The translations under genes and the position numbers were made by a program. DNA of 64,000 nucleotides, from contig JAULSR010000005.1 in NCBI GenBank assembly GCA_030512295.1, positions 620,001 to 684,000 on the forward strand, given 5' to 3'. This DNA is from Bombardia bombarda (taxonomy: Eukaryota > Ascomycota > Sordariomycetes > Sordariales > Lasiosphaeriaceae). Below the pieces are notes generated by a model that worked only from the letters and a program-made list of their open reading frames with translations, made no database searches and had not been told where the DNA came from. Below are positions 1-10,307 of this stretch, in pieces. Position 1 is the stretch's first letter. Every line of letters begins with the position of its first letter.

Positions 1-917
1 CCGTCTTATGCATTGCGACGCGACATGGACTAGGTTGTCTTCATAGTCACCGGTATGTTGACGATGCATTGTAAGAAAACAGCACAAGTTGCTCTCACCA
101 TTCTCTCATGTGACTATTCTTTTGTGTTCTCTCCTGTGTCTTCTTCTTTTCCCCCTTACAGGTTCGTACACATACATACACGCTCGTAGTCTCTCTTCTA
201 TATACACCTATTTACCCACCCTCATCAACGCTCAAGATACTCTTTTGCTAACACAAACATGCACACACTCACACAAACTCATATGAAATATGACACACTC
301 ACTCATATTCACATTAACTCTCACACACTAACTGACTCGCTCACCCACCTCGGTAGATGTTTGTACATTGGTACGACTTTGCGATAACAAGAGTCATAAG
401 CTAGATACCTGCACAAATATCAATAGTGTCGGATGGAGCAAGTGTTTTTTAAGAATTCCTGAATCTTTGACCCCTATCTTTTCTGACAGTCCTGCCACTT
501 ATTATCCCGCATTCTACCTCAGCTGGTCAACTTCCATACTGCCAAGTAGAGGAAAATTGAGAAATACCTATATGAAAAAAAAATTAGGTTGGATAGTTCG
601 CCATTGCCTATTGCCTCTATGGATAGTGCTCTAATTGAAGAAGAGAGGATAATTCCAGCTCTGCTTCTGGTGAATTAATCTCAAACCTGTTCCACGCCAG
701 CAGACCAATAAACCATTTATGTGCCCCCCCATTGGTCTATCTATAATAAAAGCTGTCGTGACAGCAAAGAATATGCTAAGAAACCCAGCTGATTAGGTCG
801 GTACCGTAGGGTCGACAACGCCCCGATGCACCCATTATCAACTTGTCATACAATATCAGTACAATATCTATCAACGCATGCCATTCACTACCCCCTCTAA
901 CTGTGTTAGAGCCAATA
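1..917. other. Gene-poor left edge, downstream of Yth1
   Basis: No coding region is supported here. Open frames on both strands are short and lack family resemblance or a sound start. Bases about 241-345 are rich in CA/CTCA steps (a loose CA-type low-complexity tract). A run of seven C lies at 724-730. The part next to 917 is the expected 3' untranslated region of the leftward Yth1 gene. Confidence 0.5.
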
Positions 918-1858
918 CTAATGCCCTCCCCTCTCATGTCCTCCTCTGCCCCTGAACCCCCTCCCGCCCTTCCCTCTCCACCTGCCACCCCTATTACCAA
1001 ACCTATCCTTATGCCCACCACCCCGATCATGCTGCCCACCACCACCACCACCATCCCGATCTCTGCCCCTCTCCCCACCATCCCTATCACCCCCCTTCCG
1101 CCCCCATCCCCATACATCTCCTCCCTTTCCCTCTGCGCCGCCGCCATCGCCGCCGCCACCGCCTGCTCCCGCGCCAGCCGCTCCTCCTCCAACTTCTTCT
1201 CCTCCCTCACCTTGGGCTTCTCCATATCCTTATCCATCGTCCAGCGCGGGTGCGCGCCCGCCTTGCACCCCCTGCCATCGGGGCAGAACCCAGCGAGGTA
1301 GTAGGCGCACAGCTTGCGGCGCACGTGCTTCTTGTCGCAGCGCGGGCCGAGCGGGCAGAAGCCGCGGTCGTAGTGCGGGCACGGCGGCAGCTTGGACTGC
1401 GGGTCGATGTGCAGGTACAGGCACTCGTCGCCGTTGCTGCAGAAGCCGTGGCGCACAAAGAAGTTGCACTCGGGCATCTTGCGCAGGTTGTACTCGTGCA
1501 GGAACTCGCAGGACTCGCCCTTTTTGCACAGGCCGCGCAGCCAGTGCTTGCAGACGAGGGAGCCGAAGCCGCCGCCGCCGCCGCCGAAGCCGGAGGAGGA
1601 GTTGGTATTGTCTTTGTTGCCGATGTTGGAGACGTGCCGGTCGGGGCAGTGGCTGCGGAGGGGGCAGTTGCCGCTCGCGTGGGCTTTGCAGATGGGCCGG
1701 TTGGGGGAGAGGCTGTGCTGGTAGGTCTTTTGGAGGAAGGGCGTGAAGGAGAAGGTGTAGCGCGGGGCGGCGTGCGTGAGCATTTGCTGGGTGAGCTGGG
1801 AGACGGGCGCCGGTGTGTGCTGATGCTCCTGTGGGGAGGAAGCCATGATGGCTGCCAT
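918..1858 (-). CDS. yth1: Yth1/CPSF30-type CCCH zinc-finger mRNA 3'-end processing factor (frame break before RGG tail)
   Basis: This is the RNA-binding zinc-finger subunit of the cleavage and polyadenylation factor, which recognises the poly(A) signal in the nucleus. The start at 1858 (MAAIMASSPQ) opens a frame with five CCCH fingers: ICKAHASGNCPLRSHC, VCKHWLRGLCKKGESC, ECNFFVRHGFCSNGDEC, PCPHYDRGFCPLGPRC and LCAYYLAGFCPDGRGC. A charged helix ending QREREEMYGD follows. In the same frame the sequence then turns into an implausible Gly/Val/Ile stretch running to 776. The other frame gives a normal Arg/Gly tail (DRDGGGGGQHDRGGG ... RGFRGRGGHERGGH) ending at a stop at 918-920. One extra base at the C6 run 1090-1095 joins them into a 313-aa protein. 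A 53-nt intron would also restore frame but has no branch motif. Family identity is secure; the exact junction is not. Confidence 0.88.
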
Positions 1859-2450
1859 TTTTGGGGGGGTTTGCTTGCGCGCGTGCGCGGGCTGTTGTTG
1901 GATGTTTAATCGCGTGTTGGAAATTGGCAGAAGTGGGTGTGCTTAGAGGTTAGAGGACGCGAGAGAGACGATGATTATGACGTTTGGTGGAATATGTCGT
2001 AAACCGTTGATTGCGCCCGAGGGTCGCGTTTTTCCTTGTTTCCTTGCCCAAATCTTCAGCAACTTCTCATCTGTGAAAGTTTGACGGGTGAGCGTTCAGT
2101 TTGCTATGTCAACTCTCGAAAGATGTTGTCGTCGGCAGTTTTAGGCGGAATGGGTGATGTGTAATGCAAAATGACGGAAATGTCAAGTTTGGTTGTGCCC
2201 CAAGACGGGTGTCGTGGACACACCGAAAGGCAGCTCTCGGTGAGTGGCCAATCAGAGATTATTACTTTAGTGGGCAATCACCCCGCAACTAACCTTAATC
2301 TAGGTGGGGTAGCTTGAGGGGATCCCATCTCATCAATGCTCAGTAACTACCTATCTTTGAACTTCACCGCGACTGTAAAAAGCTAGAAGCCCGTTTATAA
2401 CTTGATCTATCTTTCAGTTATCCATAACTCTTTGTTGTCCAATATCCACG
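1859..2450. promoter_or_regulatory. Divergent promoter region, Yth1 / quinone oxidoreductase
   Basis: These 592 bases separate the start codons of two divergent genes, so both promoters must lie here. A run of seven G (1863-1869) sits just upstream of the Yth1 start. I see no recognised operator and no supported ORF. Confidence 0.5.
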
Positions 2451-3641
2451 ATGAGAGGCATCCAGGTCGCACAGTATGTCAAGGTATGTCTTATGTGACC
2501 TTCTTCCGCATGCTCTCACTCACCTTATTTCAGGGACCGCAAGAACTCAAAGTCACAGATCTTCTGGATCCCAAGATTGGACCAGGCGACTACCTGATCG
2601 AGGTCCACGCGGCGGCGGCCAATTTCTTTGACATCTTGCAGATTCAGGGCAAATACCAACATCAACCTCGTATGCTCCCTTGGTACTTACGTCTATGGTG
2701 TTGAAGATGTCATTACCTTACTGACACTTATTGCCAGCCTTTCCATGGGTCTCTGGCGCTGAGTTTGCCGGGGTGGTGCTGGCTACACCCCCTGACTTGA
2801 CTAAGCCCGGATTCCCCGTGGGATCGCGTGTCTTCGGGTCGACGCAGGGCGCGTTCGCCACCAAGGCCGCGGTCAAAGGGAGCACAATGCTGCCGGTCCC
2901 CCCAGGCTGGTCCTTCCAGCAGGCGTCTGGCCTCTTTGTCACAGCGCCCACGAGCTACGGCGCACTCGTAGTTCGCGCTGGAGTCAAGGCCGGTGATTAC
3001 GTTCTTGTTCACGCCGCAGCGGGTGGAGTTGGTCTCGCTGCTGTTCAAAGTGAGTTGCGACTGCCCAGTATTAACCCTGTTCTGTTAATGCTAATCAGTC
3101 TCACTTGCCAGTCGCCAAAGCGTATGGCGCAACGGTCATCGCAACGGCAGGAAGCAAGCGGAAGCTCGAGGTTGCCAAGTCATTTGGAGCCGACTACGTC
3201 GTCGACTATCGAGATGATAAGTGGCCCGAGCTGGTAAAGAAGCTGACTCCTGGGGGCCGAGGTGTAGACATTGTCTTTGATCCCGTGGGCTTGGTCGATA
3301 AGAGCACAAAGTGCACTGGTTGGAACGGACGGATCCTGATTGTCGGCTTTGCGGCTGGCACAATTGAGAAGGTGGCTATGAATAAGGTTCTTCTCAAGAA
3401 TATTAGCCTCGTCGGAATTCATTGGGGAATGTATACCGTAAATGAGAAGGAGACGATGGCCGTGGTGTGGAAGGGCATCATGAGGTTGATTGCCAATGGC
3501 AAGTTCAAGAGCACCGAGTTTACCGACAAGGAATTCGTCGGCCTCGAGTCCATTCCCGATGCTTTGCAGGCGTTGGGAAGCCGGGAGACATGGGGCAAGG
3601 TCGTCGTCAAGTTGCCCCAGGATGGCCAGAGCAAGGTGTAG
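2451..3641 (+). CDS. NADPH:quinone oxidoreductase-like MDR-family reductase
   Basis: This is a medium-chain dehydrogenase/reductase of the quinone oxidoreductase group, expected to reduce quinones or enones with NADPH in the cytosol. Four exons (2451-2483, 2534-2669, 2738-3049, 3112-3641) join to 336 aa without a frame break. The start MRGIQVAQYVK is the only ATG in frame with exon 2. The N-terminal half is the GroES-like fold (GPGDYLIEVHAAAANFFDIL, then SGAEFAGVV). The Rossmann half carries VLVHAAAGGVGLAAVQ for dinucleotide binding, followed by GADYVVDYRDD and FDPVGL. The zinc ligands of alcohol dehydrogenases are absent, which fits the zinc-independent quinone reductase branch. The exact substrate cannot be read from sequence. 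Confidence 0.9.
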
Positions 3642-4019
3642 ATTTAGCGCAAAGCGAAGAACCTGCCCATGGACATGCAAATGCAAAACTTGAGAATAAG
3701 ATTCAATCAAAAATCCGATAACGAAAACAAGTTGCATAATAACCCTAACCCTGCTTATACAGCGCCTGGATCGGCTTCGACTGAAGCCCCCTCCTGGGAA
3801 GCCCCTGTAATACCCCTCCAAGGGGGCGCGTTTTTCCTTCCAAATCAACCCCGCAACACGCCAATGGCTTCTGGAATCTCGCCGCCCCGCGGCTTTATTA
3901 GAAATCAGCGCTCCAATCATATCCTGAACAGCAGACGGCGCGCTCTGGAACTGCTCTGAATAACTACACTAGCCCTTAAGACAAGAACAATCTCGAAGCC
4001 CAAAGCCCACTCTCCATTC
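3642..4019. other. Intergenic: 3' end of reductase, promoter of thioredoxin reductase
   Basis: No ORF of substance. Two telomere-like units (AACCCTAACCCTG, 3741-3753) occur but two copies are not a telomere. I looked for Yap1-type sites (TTACTAA, TTAGTAA) upstream of the redox gene and did not find a clear one. Confidence 0.4.
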
Positions 4020-5387
4020 ATGATTATTAACCCGATTGCTTACTCGCATCGCATTCCCCTAATCGCAGCTATATCTACCTTTTCACTCTACCTTGTCCTG
4101 CTTCAGCAGATTCACCCCACCACAACCGCCAAGCTGTTTTCCTCAAATATCAGACGCACTCTCCGCTCCAGCGCCGCGGGTCTGTCAGTCGCTGCTGCCG
4201 CCACTTCCCTCAAGAATAATTATTCCTACAAGACTGAGATTCAGCAAATAAAACGCACCATGCACAGCAAAGTAGTAATTATCGGCTCTGGGCCTGCTGC
4301 CCACACCGCCGCCGTCTACCTGGCCCGCGCCGAGCTGAAGCGTAGGTCTCGACTTAGAAACTCTTCAGACGGTCCAACTACTTGCGCTGACACTTGTCTG
4401 TACTGCAGCCGTCCTCTATGAGGGCTTCATGGCCAACGGCATCGCCGCTGGCGGCCAGCTGACCACCACCACCGAGGTCGAGAACTTTCCCGGCTTCCCC
4501 GACGGCATAATGGGCCAGGAGCTCATGGACAAGATGCGCGCCCAGTCGGAGCGCTTCGGCACCGTCATCATTAGCGAGACCGTCGCTAAGCTCGACCTGT
4601 CCTCCCGCCCCTTTAAGTACTCGACGGAGTGGTCGCCCGAGGAGGAGCACACGGCCGACTCCATCATCCTGGCCACCGGCGCCTCCGCCAGGAGGCTCGG
4701 CCTCACCGGCGAGGACAAGTATTGGCAGAACGGCATCTCTGCGTGCGCCGTCTGCGACGGTGCCGTGCCCATCTACCGCAACAAGCCCCTGGTCGTCATT
4801 GGAGGCGGAGACTCGGCGGCCGAGGAGGCCATGTTCCTGACCAAGTACGGCAGCCACGTGACGGTCCTGGTGCGCAAGGACAAGTTGAGGGCCAGCAGCA
4901 TCATGGCCAAGAGGTTATTGTCGCACAAGAAGGTTACCGTGCTGTTCCACACCGTCGGCGTTGAGGTCAAGGGCGACGTCAAGGGTCTGATGAGCCAGAT
5001 GGTCATCAAGAATGTTGTTACCGGCAAGGAGGAGACGATGGAGGCCAACGGTCTGTTCTATGCCGTTGGACACGACCCCGCCACCAGCTTGGTAAAGGGA
5101 CAGCTCGATACGGACGAGGAGGGTTATATTATCACAAAGCCTGGCACCACTTATACGAGCGTCGAGGGCGTCTTCGCCGCCGGTGACGTACAGGACAAGA
5201 GGTATCGCCAGGCTATCACCAGCGCAGGTCCGTACTATGCTCCCCCCTCAACAAAAGCATACCAACTTACATTACTAACACAACCTTAGGTTCTGGCTGC
5301 ATGGCTGCTCTCGAGGCCGAGAAGTTTCTCTCAGAGCACGAAGAGGTGACCGAAGAGCACACAGACGCCAAGCAGGGCAACCTATAG
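4020..5387 (+). CDS. trr1: Thioredoxin reductase, with possible N-terminal mitochondrial leader
   Basis: This low-molecular-weight FAD/NADPH thioredoxin reductase keeps thioredoxin reduced. Exons are 4020-4341, 4409-5227 and 5290-5387. The classical fungal start is the ATG at 4260 (MHSKVVIIGSGPAAHTAA), giving 332 aa with the FAD-binding GSGPAAHT, the redox disulphide CAVC in ISACAVCDGA, the NADPH-binding GGGDSAAEEA, and the second FAD motif GVFAAGDVQD. The ATG at 4020 is in frame and adds 80 residues rich in Arg, Ser and Ala with few acidic residues (for example SSNIRRTLRSSAAGL), so 412 aa in all. The upstream ATG has a weak context (T at -3) and the inner one a strong context (A at -3), which would let leaky scanning make both. 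The enzyme identity is very secure; the leader is an inference. Confidence 0.93.
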
Positions 5388-6067
5388 ACTCGTGCGTTGA
5401 TTCGCTAGATTTGGTGCAGTTTTCTATAAGCGGCATGTTTGTTCGCGAACCATTAGACATGATACCACCTGCTCAATTGCAAACCCATTCCCGTACTCAT
5501 GTTTTCCATCTACAGTGGTATTCTTCCAGTCGCAAACCCGGTCATGAATTTATGAAACCTTGCGCTCGCTGACTTGACCCCTGAGCATTACTCCTTACAT
5601 ACAAAGATGGGAAAGCGCACATCATTTCCTTGCATCAGCCAACAATTCCAATCAAAGATGAGAAGATTCACCAGTCTGTTCATATGGTTTGCGCCAGCTG
5701 GGGTTGTTAACACAACATACCACCTGGCAATCCCTGCCCTGAGGTCATTCATACACTGGCAACGCCAAGACCAGGTGATAGTCTTTGGTTGTTATTTTAT
5801 TGACACTGAAGCAAACTTCCCATTCGCTTCACTGTCCGTCTACATGGCAGTCGGCGACCAACTCCGGTGCTCTGACTCACCGCGGGATGTGTCCTAGCCT
5901 GGTAACTGCCAACCCCGCCTTCAAGTTATTTAAAGCTCCTCCTCACCTCTTGACTGTTTGGCCAGCTTGACGTCCTCTACATCTTCATCACTAAGCAAAC
6001 AAGTACATCGACTCCATCAGGAGAACTATCGTGAAATATTGCCAACCAAGCCTACCAAGCCGACAAT
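5388..6067. other. Intergenic, no supported gene
   Basis: About 680 bases. Several overlapping open frames around 5570-5970 start late and resemble nothing known. The last 90 bases are the probable 5' leader of the next gene and resemble the leader of its downstream paralogue. Confidence 0.4.
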
Positions 6068-6455
6068 ATGTCTGACAGGGGTTACTCGCAGGTCAGTTGA
6101 ATGTGGTTGATATCTGCTGTCTTATGGACCGATTGGCTCACAATACGTCAGGGCAACCATTACTGCTCCCGCGACTACGGCAACGGCTCCAACGCGTACC
6201 ACTACTCGAACACGTGAGTTTGCCTCTGCATGTTTGCTTGCTCGTCTTTATCTGTCTATCCGTCTCTCAAAGGTGGTACACTAAATAGACGTTTTGCCCG
6301 ACAACAGGAACGGGTCGTACTACTATTCCAACCCCAACGGCAGCACTTACTACAATAGCGGCTCCGGAAACTCCACTTACACGGCCCCGAGCTCTGGGTC
6401 TGGCGGCAGCGGCGGAAGCTCCGGTGGCAGCGGCGGTGGTAAGAGCAGCAAGTAA
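6068..6455 (+). CDS. Small Tyr/Ser/Asn-rich protein, copy A of a tandem pair
   Basis: I know no function for this protein. Three exons (6068-6091, 6152-6213, 6308-6455) give 77 aa. It starts MSDRGYSQ, then has the core GNHYCSRDYGNGSNAYHYSN and the repeat-like SYYYSNPNGSTYY. It ends in a Gly/Ser tail with KSSK. There is one cysteine, no signal peptide and no membrane segment, so a small soluble protein is likely. Very similar small proteins are, as far as I recall, widespread as hypothetical proteins in Sordariomycetes. The downstream copy at 7206 has the same middle exon length (62 nt) and the same intron phases. Both short introns have normal GT and AG ends. Confidence 0.75.
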
Positions 6456-7205
6456 GCCGGGTAGGTGTAAATACTTATGGTAGGTATAGGGTCTGGCATC
6501 CAACGTGGCATGGCTTGGCTTGCAGGCTTGGTTTTACTTCGGACTGGAGATGAAGCAGGCGGAGGCCTTGTACCACCTGCCCAATAACAAACATATCTAG
6601 GAACCCATATTTCATCCAGTGGCTTCCTCGAACAATATGTCGACTAATTTCCATGAGAATCACGGGAATAGAACTGGGCAAACAGATCCCTTCAATCCGA
6701 TGACCTCTCCAATCATAAGGAATGTTTAGACGAGCTTGCATATGCGAGGCAAGCTAGGATTGACGGTCTACAACCCGATTTCAGCTCTTTTCTTACAATA
6801 GCAATCCCAAGATCATGTACTGTTCGCGGGTCATTATCTGAACAATCAGGCAAGCTTCCGTCCCACACCTGCCCACACGGCATCTTGCAGCTGCGTTCGG
6901 GTCTGACCCGATAGGAAAATGTGACCAGCGCCTTCTCGAACCATTGTCGTTCCTTCTTGTAGCAAGTCTTTCGTCCCAGCCTCCAAGTGCGGGGTGAAAG
7001 CACCTCCGCTGACCGGCTCAACTCTACTATAAAAACCTCCTCCCCAGCTCCGCTGACTGCTTTTCCAAATCCTGACATCTCCACGCTTCCACGAAACAAG
7101 AAACCAAGCACATTGGCTCCCTCAGGAGAACTCCAGCAAGCTTGCCTTCCCCCCTTCTCAGAACTTTGCACGCCGAGATCAGCAAGTGATCACCAAGCCG
7201 ACAAG
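6456..7205. promoter_or_regulatory. Spacer between tandem paralogues carrying a copied 5' leader
   Basis: No gene is supported. The bases just before the copy B start repeat elements found before copy A: a CTCCNTCAGGAGAACT-like block (near 7121-7134; copy A near 6014-6028) and ACCAAGCCGACAANATGTCTG directly at each start codon. The duplication therefore included at least 60-100 bp of upstream sequence, so both copies may share control. Confidence 0.5.
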
Positions 7206-7615
7206 ATGTCTGGCAAAGGATACTCGTACAAGGGCCACGGCACCAACTCCCAAGTAAATTTTCACCTACCCACCCCCTAGGTCCCTAATACTCAACCACG
7301 GAGGTGTAGTGGGGTATTTGCGGCTGACATATGATACATCAGGGCAACCATTACTGCTCCCGCGACTATGGCAATGGCTCCAACGCCTACCACTACTCCA
7401 ACAGGTATGCTTTCTTCTTCCATTACCAAAAAAATCTCGCCTGTCGATAGTGCAGCTAACTCAATGATAGTGATGGATCGTACTACTACTCCAACCCCAA
7501 CGGCAGCACCTATCACAACAACGGCAACGGGAATTCCACTTACACTTCTCCGAGCGGATACAGCTATTCGTCTAGCAATAGATCCAGCAGCAGCAGAGGT
7601 TCCAACAGCAAGTAA
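7206..7615 (+). CDS. Small Tyr/Ser/Asn-rich protein, copy B of a tandem pair
   Basis: Paralogue of the gene at 6068, function unknown. Exons 7206-7253, 7343-7404 and 7471-7615 give 84 aa. The N-terminus MSGKGYSYKGHGTNSQ is longer than in copy A. The core GNHYCSRDYGNGSNAYHYSN is identical in sequence, followed by SDGSYYYSNPNGSTYHNN. The tail differs: Ser/Arg/Asn-rich (SSSNRSSSSRGSNSK) rather than Gly/Ser. Core conservation with free tail drift suggests selection on the His/Cys/Tyr core. No membrane or secretion signal is seen. Confidence 0.75.
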
Positions 7616-8004
7616 GCCAGGTGTACAGATGGTGCAGATGTGGACAGGCATTTGACCTGGCAACGACTTAGCTTGGCGTAGGGGGTTTGCATTACCCAGA
7701 AGCTTTGTTTGGAGGTCTTGGGCAGGAATATATATTCTATAGTGTCAGGAAGCCTGAGACACCATAACTTATGAAGAAAACATGGGAATTGCAGTGCCTA
7801 CCGGGTGAACCAGTACCAAACCAAGCTTATCCCATAAATCACCAGCGCAATCGACCGTAGGAGTGTGATGAGGAGGGATATCATTAAATAATAAGTAGAT
7901 ACAGAGCCGGGATCTCCCACACAGCAGCCAGCAGTCCAGCCCAGCACAAAATCGTACAAACAAACCAAACAGCCAGGCAACTCCGACTCCCCCCTTTTCC
8001 CATA
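7616..8004. other. Convergent 3' spacer
   Basis: Short region between two genes that point at each other. It should hold both 3' untranslated regions. No other feature is seen. Confidence 0.4.
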
Positions 8005-8570
8005 TCATATCAACCTTAGCATCAAACCCCCTCCCCTCAACTCAAAGCCCCCAAGAACAACATACAACCCCACCCCCGCCGCCACAGCCGACAGCGCCGC
8101 CCGCCCCAAATTCAACGTCGCCCACCGATCCACCAGATACTTGGCCCCCTCCTCCCTCGGCCCGACCTCGACCAGCTCCTCCGACATGCGCATCCCCTGC
8201 GCGTCCGCCGTCTTCTTCAGCAGCCGCCGGTTCGTCCGCTCCATGAGCGCCAGCGTGTACGGCACGATGCCGACGCTCGCGGCGCCCGCGAGCAGGTACA
8301 GCTTGCTTGAGCTTGAGGCGACGCGCTGGGAGTGATAGGCGAGGAAGAAGTAGGCGAGCGAGGCGGCGCCGGCAAAGGCCGGCATGGTGGCCTTGCCCGA
8401 GGCGTAGAGGCGGGCCCACTGGCGCAGCATGAGCGGCGTGGGCGACTCGAGCAGGCGCGGGATGGTGAAGAAGGAGACGGAGAGGTTGGCGCCGGCGGTG
8501 GCGGCCGAGAGGAAGATGGCGGTTGCTTGGGCGAGACGGAGGGGGGTGGGGGAGGGGTTGGGGAGGACAT
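8005..8570 (-). CDS. DUF1772 (anthrone oxygenase-like) membrane protein, with frame break near start
   Basis: DUF1772 proteins are small multi-pass membrane proteins; some fungal members are (nor)anthrone oxygenases of polyketide pathways, but most are uncharacterised and there is no polyketide synthase nearby. The body reads AQATAIFLSAATAGANLSV, then FFTIPRLLESPTPLMLRQWA, then further hydrophobic segments (AFAGAASLAYFFLAY; LYLLAGAASVGIVPYTLALM; LSAVAAGVGLYVVLGG). The signature Trp and the ERTNRRLL stretch are present. The only upstream ATG (8568-8570, good context) is in another frame. One more base at the six-G run 8541-8546 (C6 on the coding strand) joins MSSPTP... to the body, giving 188 aa. 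Without it the first in-frame ATG is at 8430 and the first membrane helix is lost. Confidence 0.75.
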
Positions 8571-8571
8571 T

Positions 8572-8601
8572 GTGGTGGTGGTGGTGGTGGTGGTGGTGGT
8601 T
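8572..8601. repeat. (TGG)n microsatellite
   Basis: About ten TGG/GTG units directly upstream of the DUF1772 start, within its probable 5' leader. Confidence 0.9.
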
Positions 8602-9081
8602 GTGAGGTTTGTTGTGCTATGTGGAGTTGAGGTTGAGGTTATGTTGAGAGGCTCAGTAGATGCTGATAAGGAGACAGGTAGGTTGCTCCCTCGAATGGGG
8701 CTGTAGGATATTCCGTGACTGATGAGTGATTCTGGGGGAATGAGATTTAACGGAACTACTGTGAGTCTATCGGTTTTTTTTCTTGGATGTTGAGATGACC
8801 TGGATGAAAGACGCGTCTTGAAGAAGCTGCTGAAGGAAAGTGAGTGCTGACGCAGTTCGTAATAATCTATTAATTAAAGCGGGGCTTCCATGACCTGATG
8901 TTGACGTCGACCGGACGAAATGGGCGTGAACCGACAGGGGGATACGTACCCTCAGCACAGGACTGGATTATTCCGTACATCTATCAGTTCAGGCCTGCCT
9001 TGTTGCTCTGATGGCTTGGAATATTATTGAAAATAATACCCCTATCTGCTAGTATATGAAGCGCAAGTGCGCCAAGGAGAT

Positions 9082-9141
9082 GGGATAGGAGCTGGGATAG
9101 GAGCTGGGATAGGAGCTGGGATAGGAGCTAGGCTAGGAGGT
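9082..9141. repeat. 12-bp minisatellite, four exact units plus one degenerate
   Basis: The unit GGGATAGGAGCT is repeated exactly four times (9082-9129). A fifth altered copy AGGCTAGGAGGT follows (9130-9141). Confidence 0.95.
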
Positions 9142-9241
9142 GAAAAGCAACCACTACCAATATTTGCATGAAACCCAGGCCATTTCTGTTAGTGCACTGT
9201 GCCTCTTACACCAACCCCTATCTATCAACATCACCTCTTCA

Positions 9242-10307
9242 TCAAATCTTGCGCGCCACCACCCTCAACCGCACATAATTATACACATACCCCCCGCCCG
9301 GCTTTGCACATATGACCTCCAGCACATCAACCGCCTCCTTAATACACGCTTCCCTCTCCTCCTCGGGCAGCGCCTGGAAGAAGTTGCTCCCCATCAGCCG
9401 AATCCATCCGTTGACGCCGCCCTCATCCGCCGCCGTCGGCCGCCACTCGCGCTCGATCCGCTCAATCTTCCAGCCGCCGACTGTCTCCTCCATCATGTGA
9501 CGCACCCAGTCTTCGTCGGGGAAGAACCAGGGGTCAAACTCCTGCGCCTTCTCAAGACCGACTCGGCGTCCGACCGCAGCGAGCAGGCCGCATCGCAGCT
9601 CGGCGCAGTTGCCCAGCCCGCCCATCTCGAAGACGAAGGCGCCGCCGGGGGCTAGGGCCTCCCTGGCGCCGCGGAAGAGGGCTTCGCGCCCGGCCTCGGG
9701 CCGCAGGACCCAGTGCAGCGCAGCGTTGGAGAAGACCTTTGTGACGTGCTGCTTTTGGAGCTCGGGCTTGTGGATGAGGTCGGTAGCGTCGAGGACTAGG
9801 TTAGTGCGTTAGCATTGCTACTCTGTTAAACGGCACATATGTAGTACTATTTACCTTCAAAAGTGCACCTGTCCTCAACCATGTGTTTGTTGGCATTAGC
9901 TGCTGACAGCTTCTTGGCCGCCTCAATCATGGCGCCCGAGCTGTCTACCCCGTGTACGCGACCTTTGCCCTGGGAGAGGATGTGGGCGAGCTCGACATCC
10001 AGGACGCCGTCTACGTTGGCATGTCAGTGATTGGTATGAGAAGCTGATGTGTGTGTCCTTGGACACTGAACCTCAAGGTAAAGAAGAGGAATCAGACGCA
10101 CCACCGCAGCCAAGATCAAGAATCACGTCGTCTTTCTGCGGATCCAGCCATTGTATGATCTTGGTGGCCAGTTTGGGCACAAACGAGGCCGAGTGCTGGT
10201 AGGCCTGTTTGTTTTTCTTGGTCAGCAAATCCAGTTCTGGTAAGAAAAAGAAAGGGCAAAGATATGCCTACCGCAGACGACCACGGATCCTCCTTTTCGA
10301 CAGTCAT
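9242..10307 (-). CDS. Class I SAM-dependent methyltransferase (trans-aconitate methyltransferase-like)
   Basis: Four exons (10272-10307, 10102-10204, 9855-10010, 9242-9795) join to 282 aa with no break. The start is MTVEKEDPWSSA. SAM-binding motif I is DDVILDLGCGDGVLDVEL and motif II is VHGVDSSGAMIEAAKK. Later, VFSNAALHWVLRPE and LAPGGAFVFEMGG match the acceptor-side motifs of the trans-aconitate methyltransferase group. The C-terminal part (EFDPWFFPDEDWVRHMMEE) fits the same group. It probably methylates a small acid in the cytosol, but the substrate is not readable from sequence and other small-molecule methyltransferases are possible. Confidence 0.87.

Larger units (their letters stand above)
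8571..9241. other. Intergenic with two simple repeats
   Basis: Promoter side of the DUF1772 gene and 3' side of the methyltransferase gene. A 12-bp perfect palindrome AAGACGCGTCTT, which contains one ACGCGT, lies at 8808-8819. No gene is supported. Confidence 0.4.

Noticed and set aside
3741..3753. Telomere-like AACCCTAACCC
   Set aside because: Only two units in ordinary intergenic DNA between conserved genes; no sign of a chromosome end.
8005..8570. DUF1772 protein as part of a polyketide cluster
   Set aside because: No polyketide synthase, transcription factor or tailoring gene cluster is near; the neighbours are housekeeping genes.
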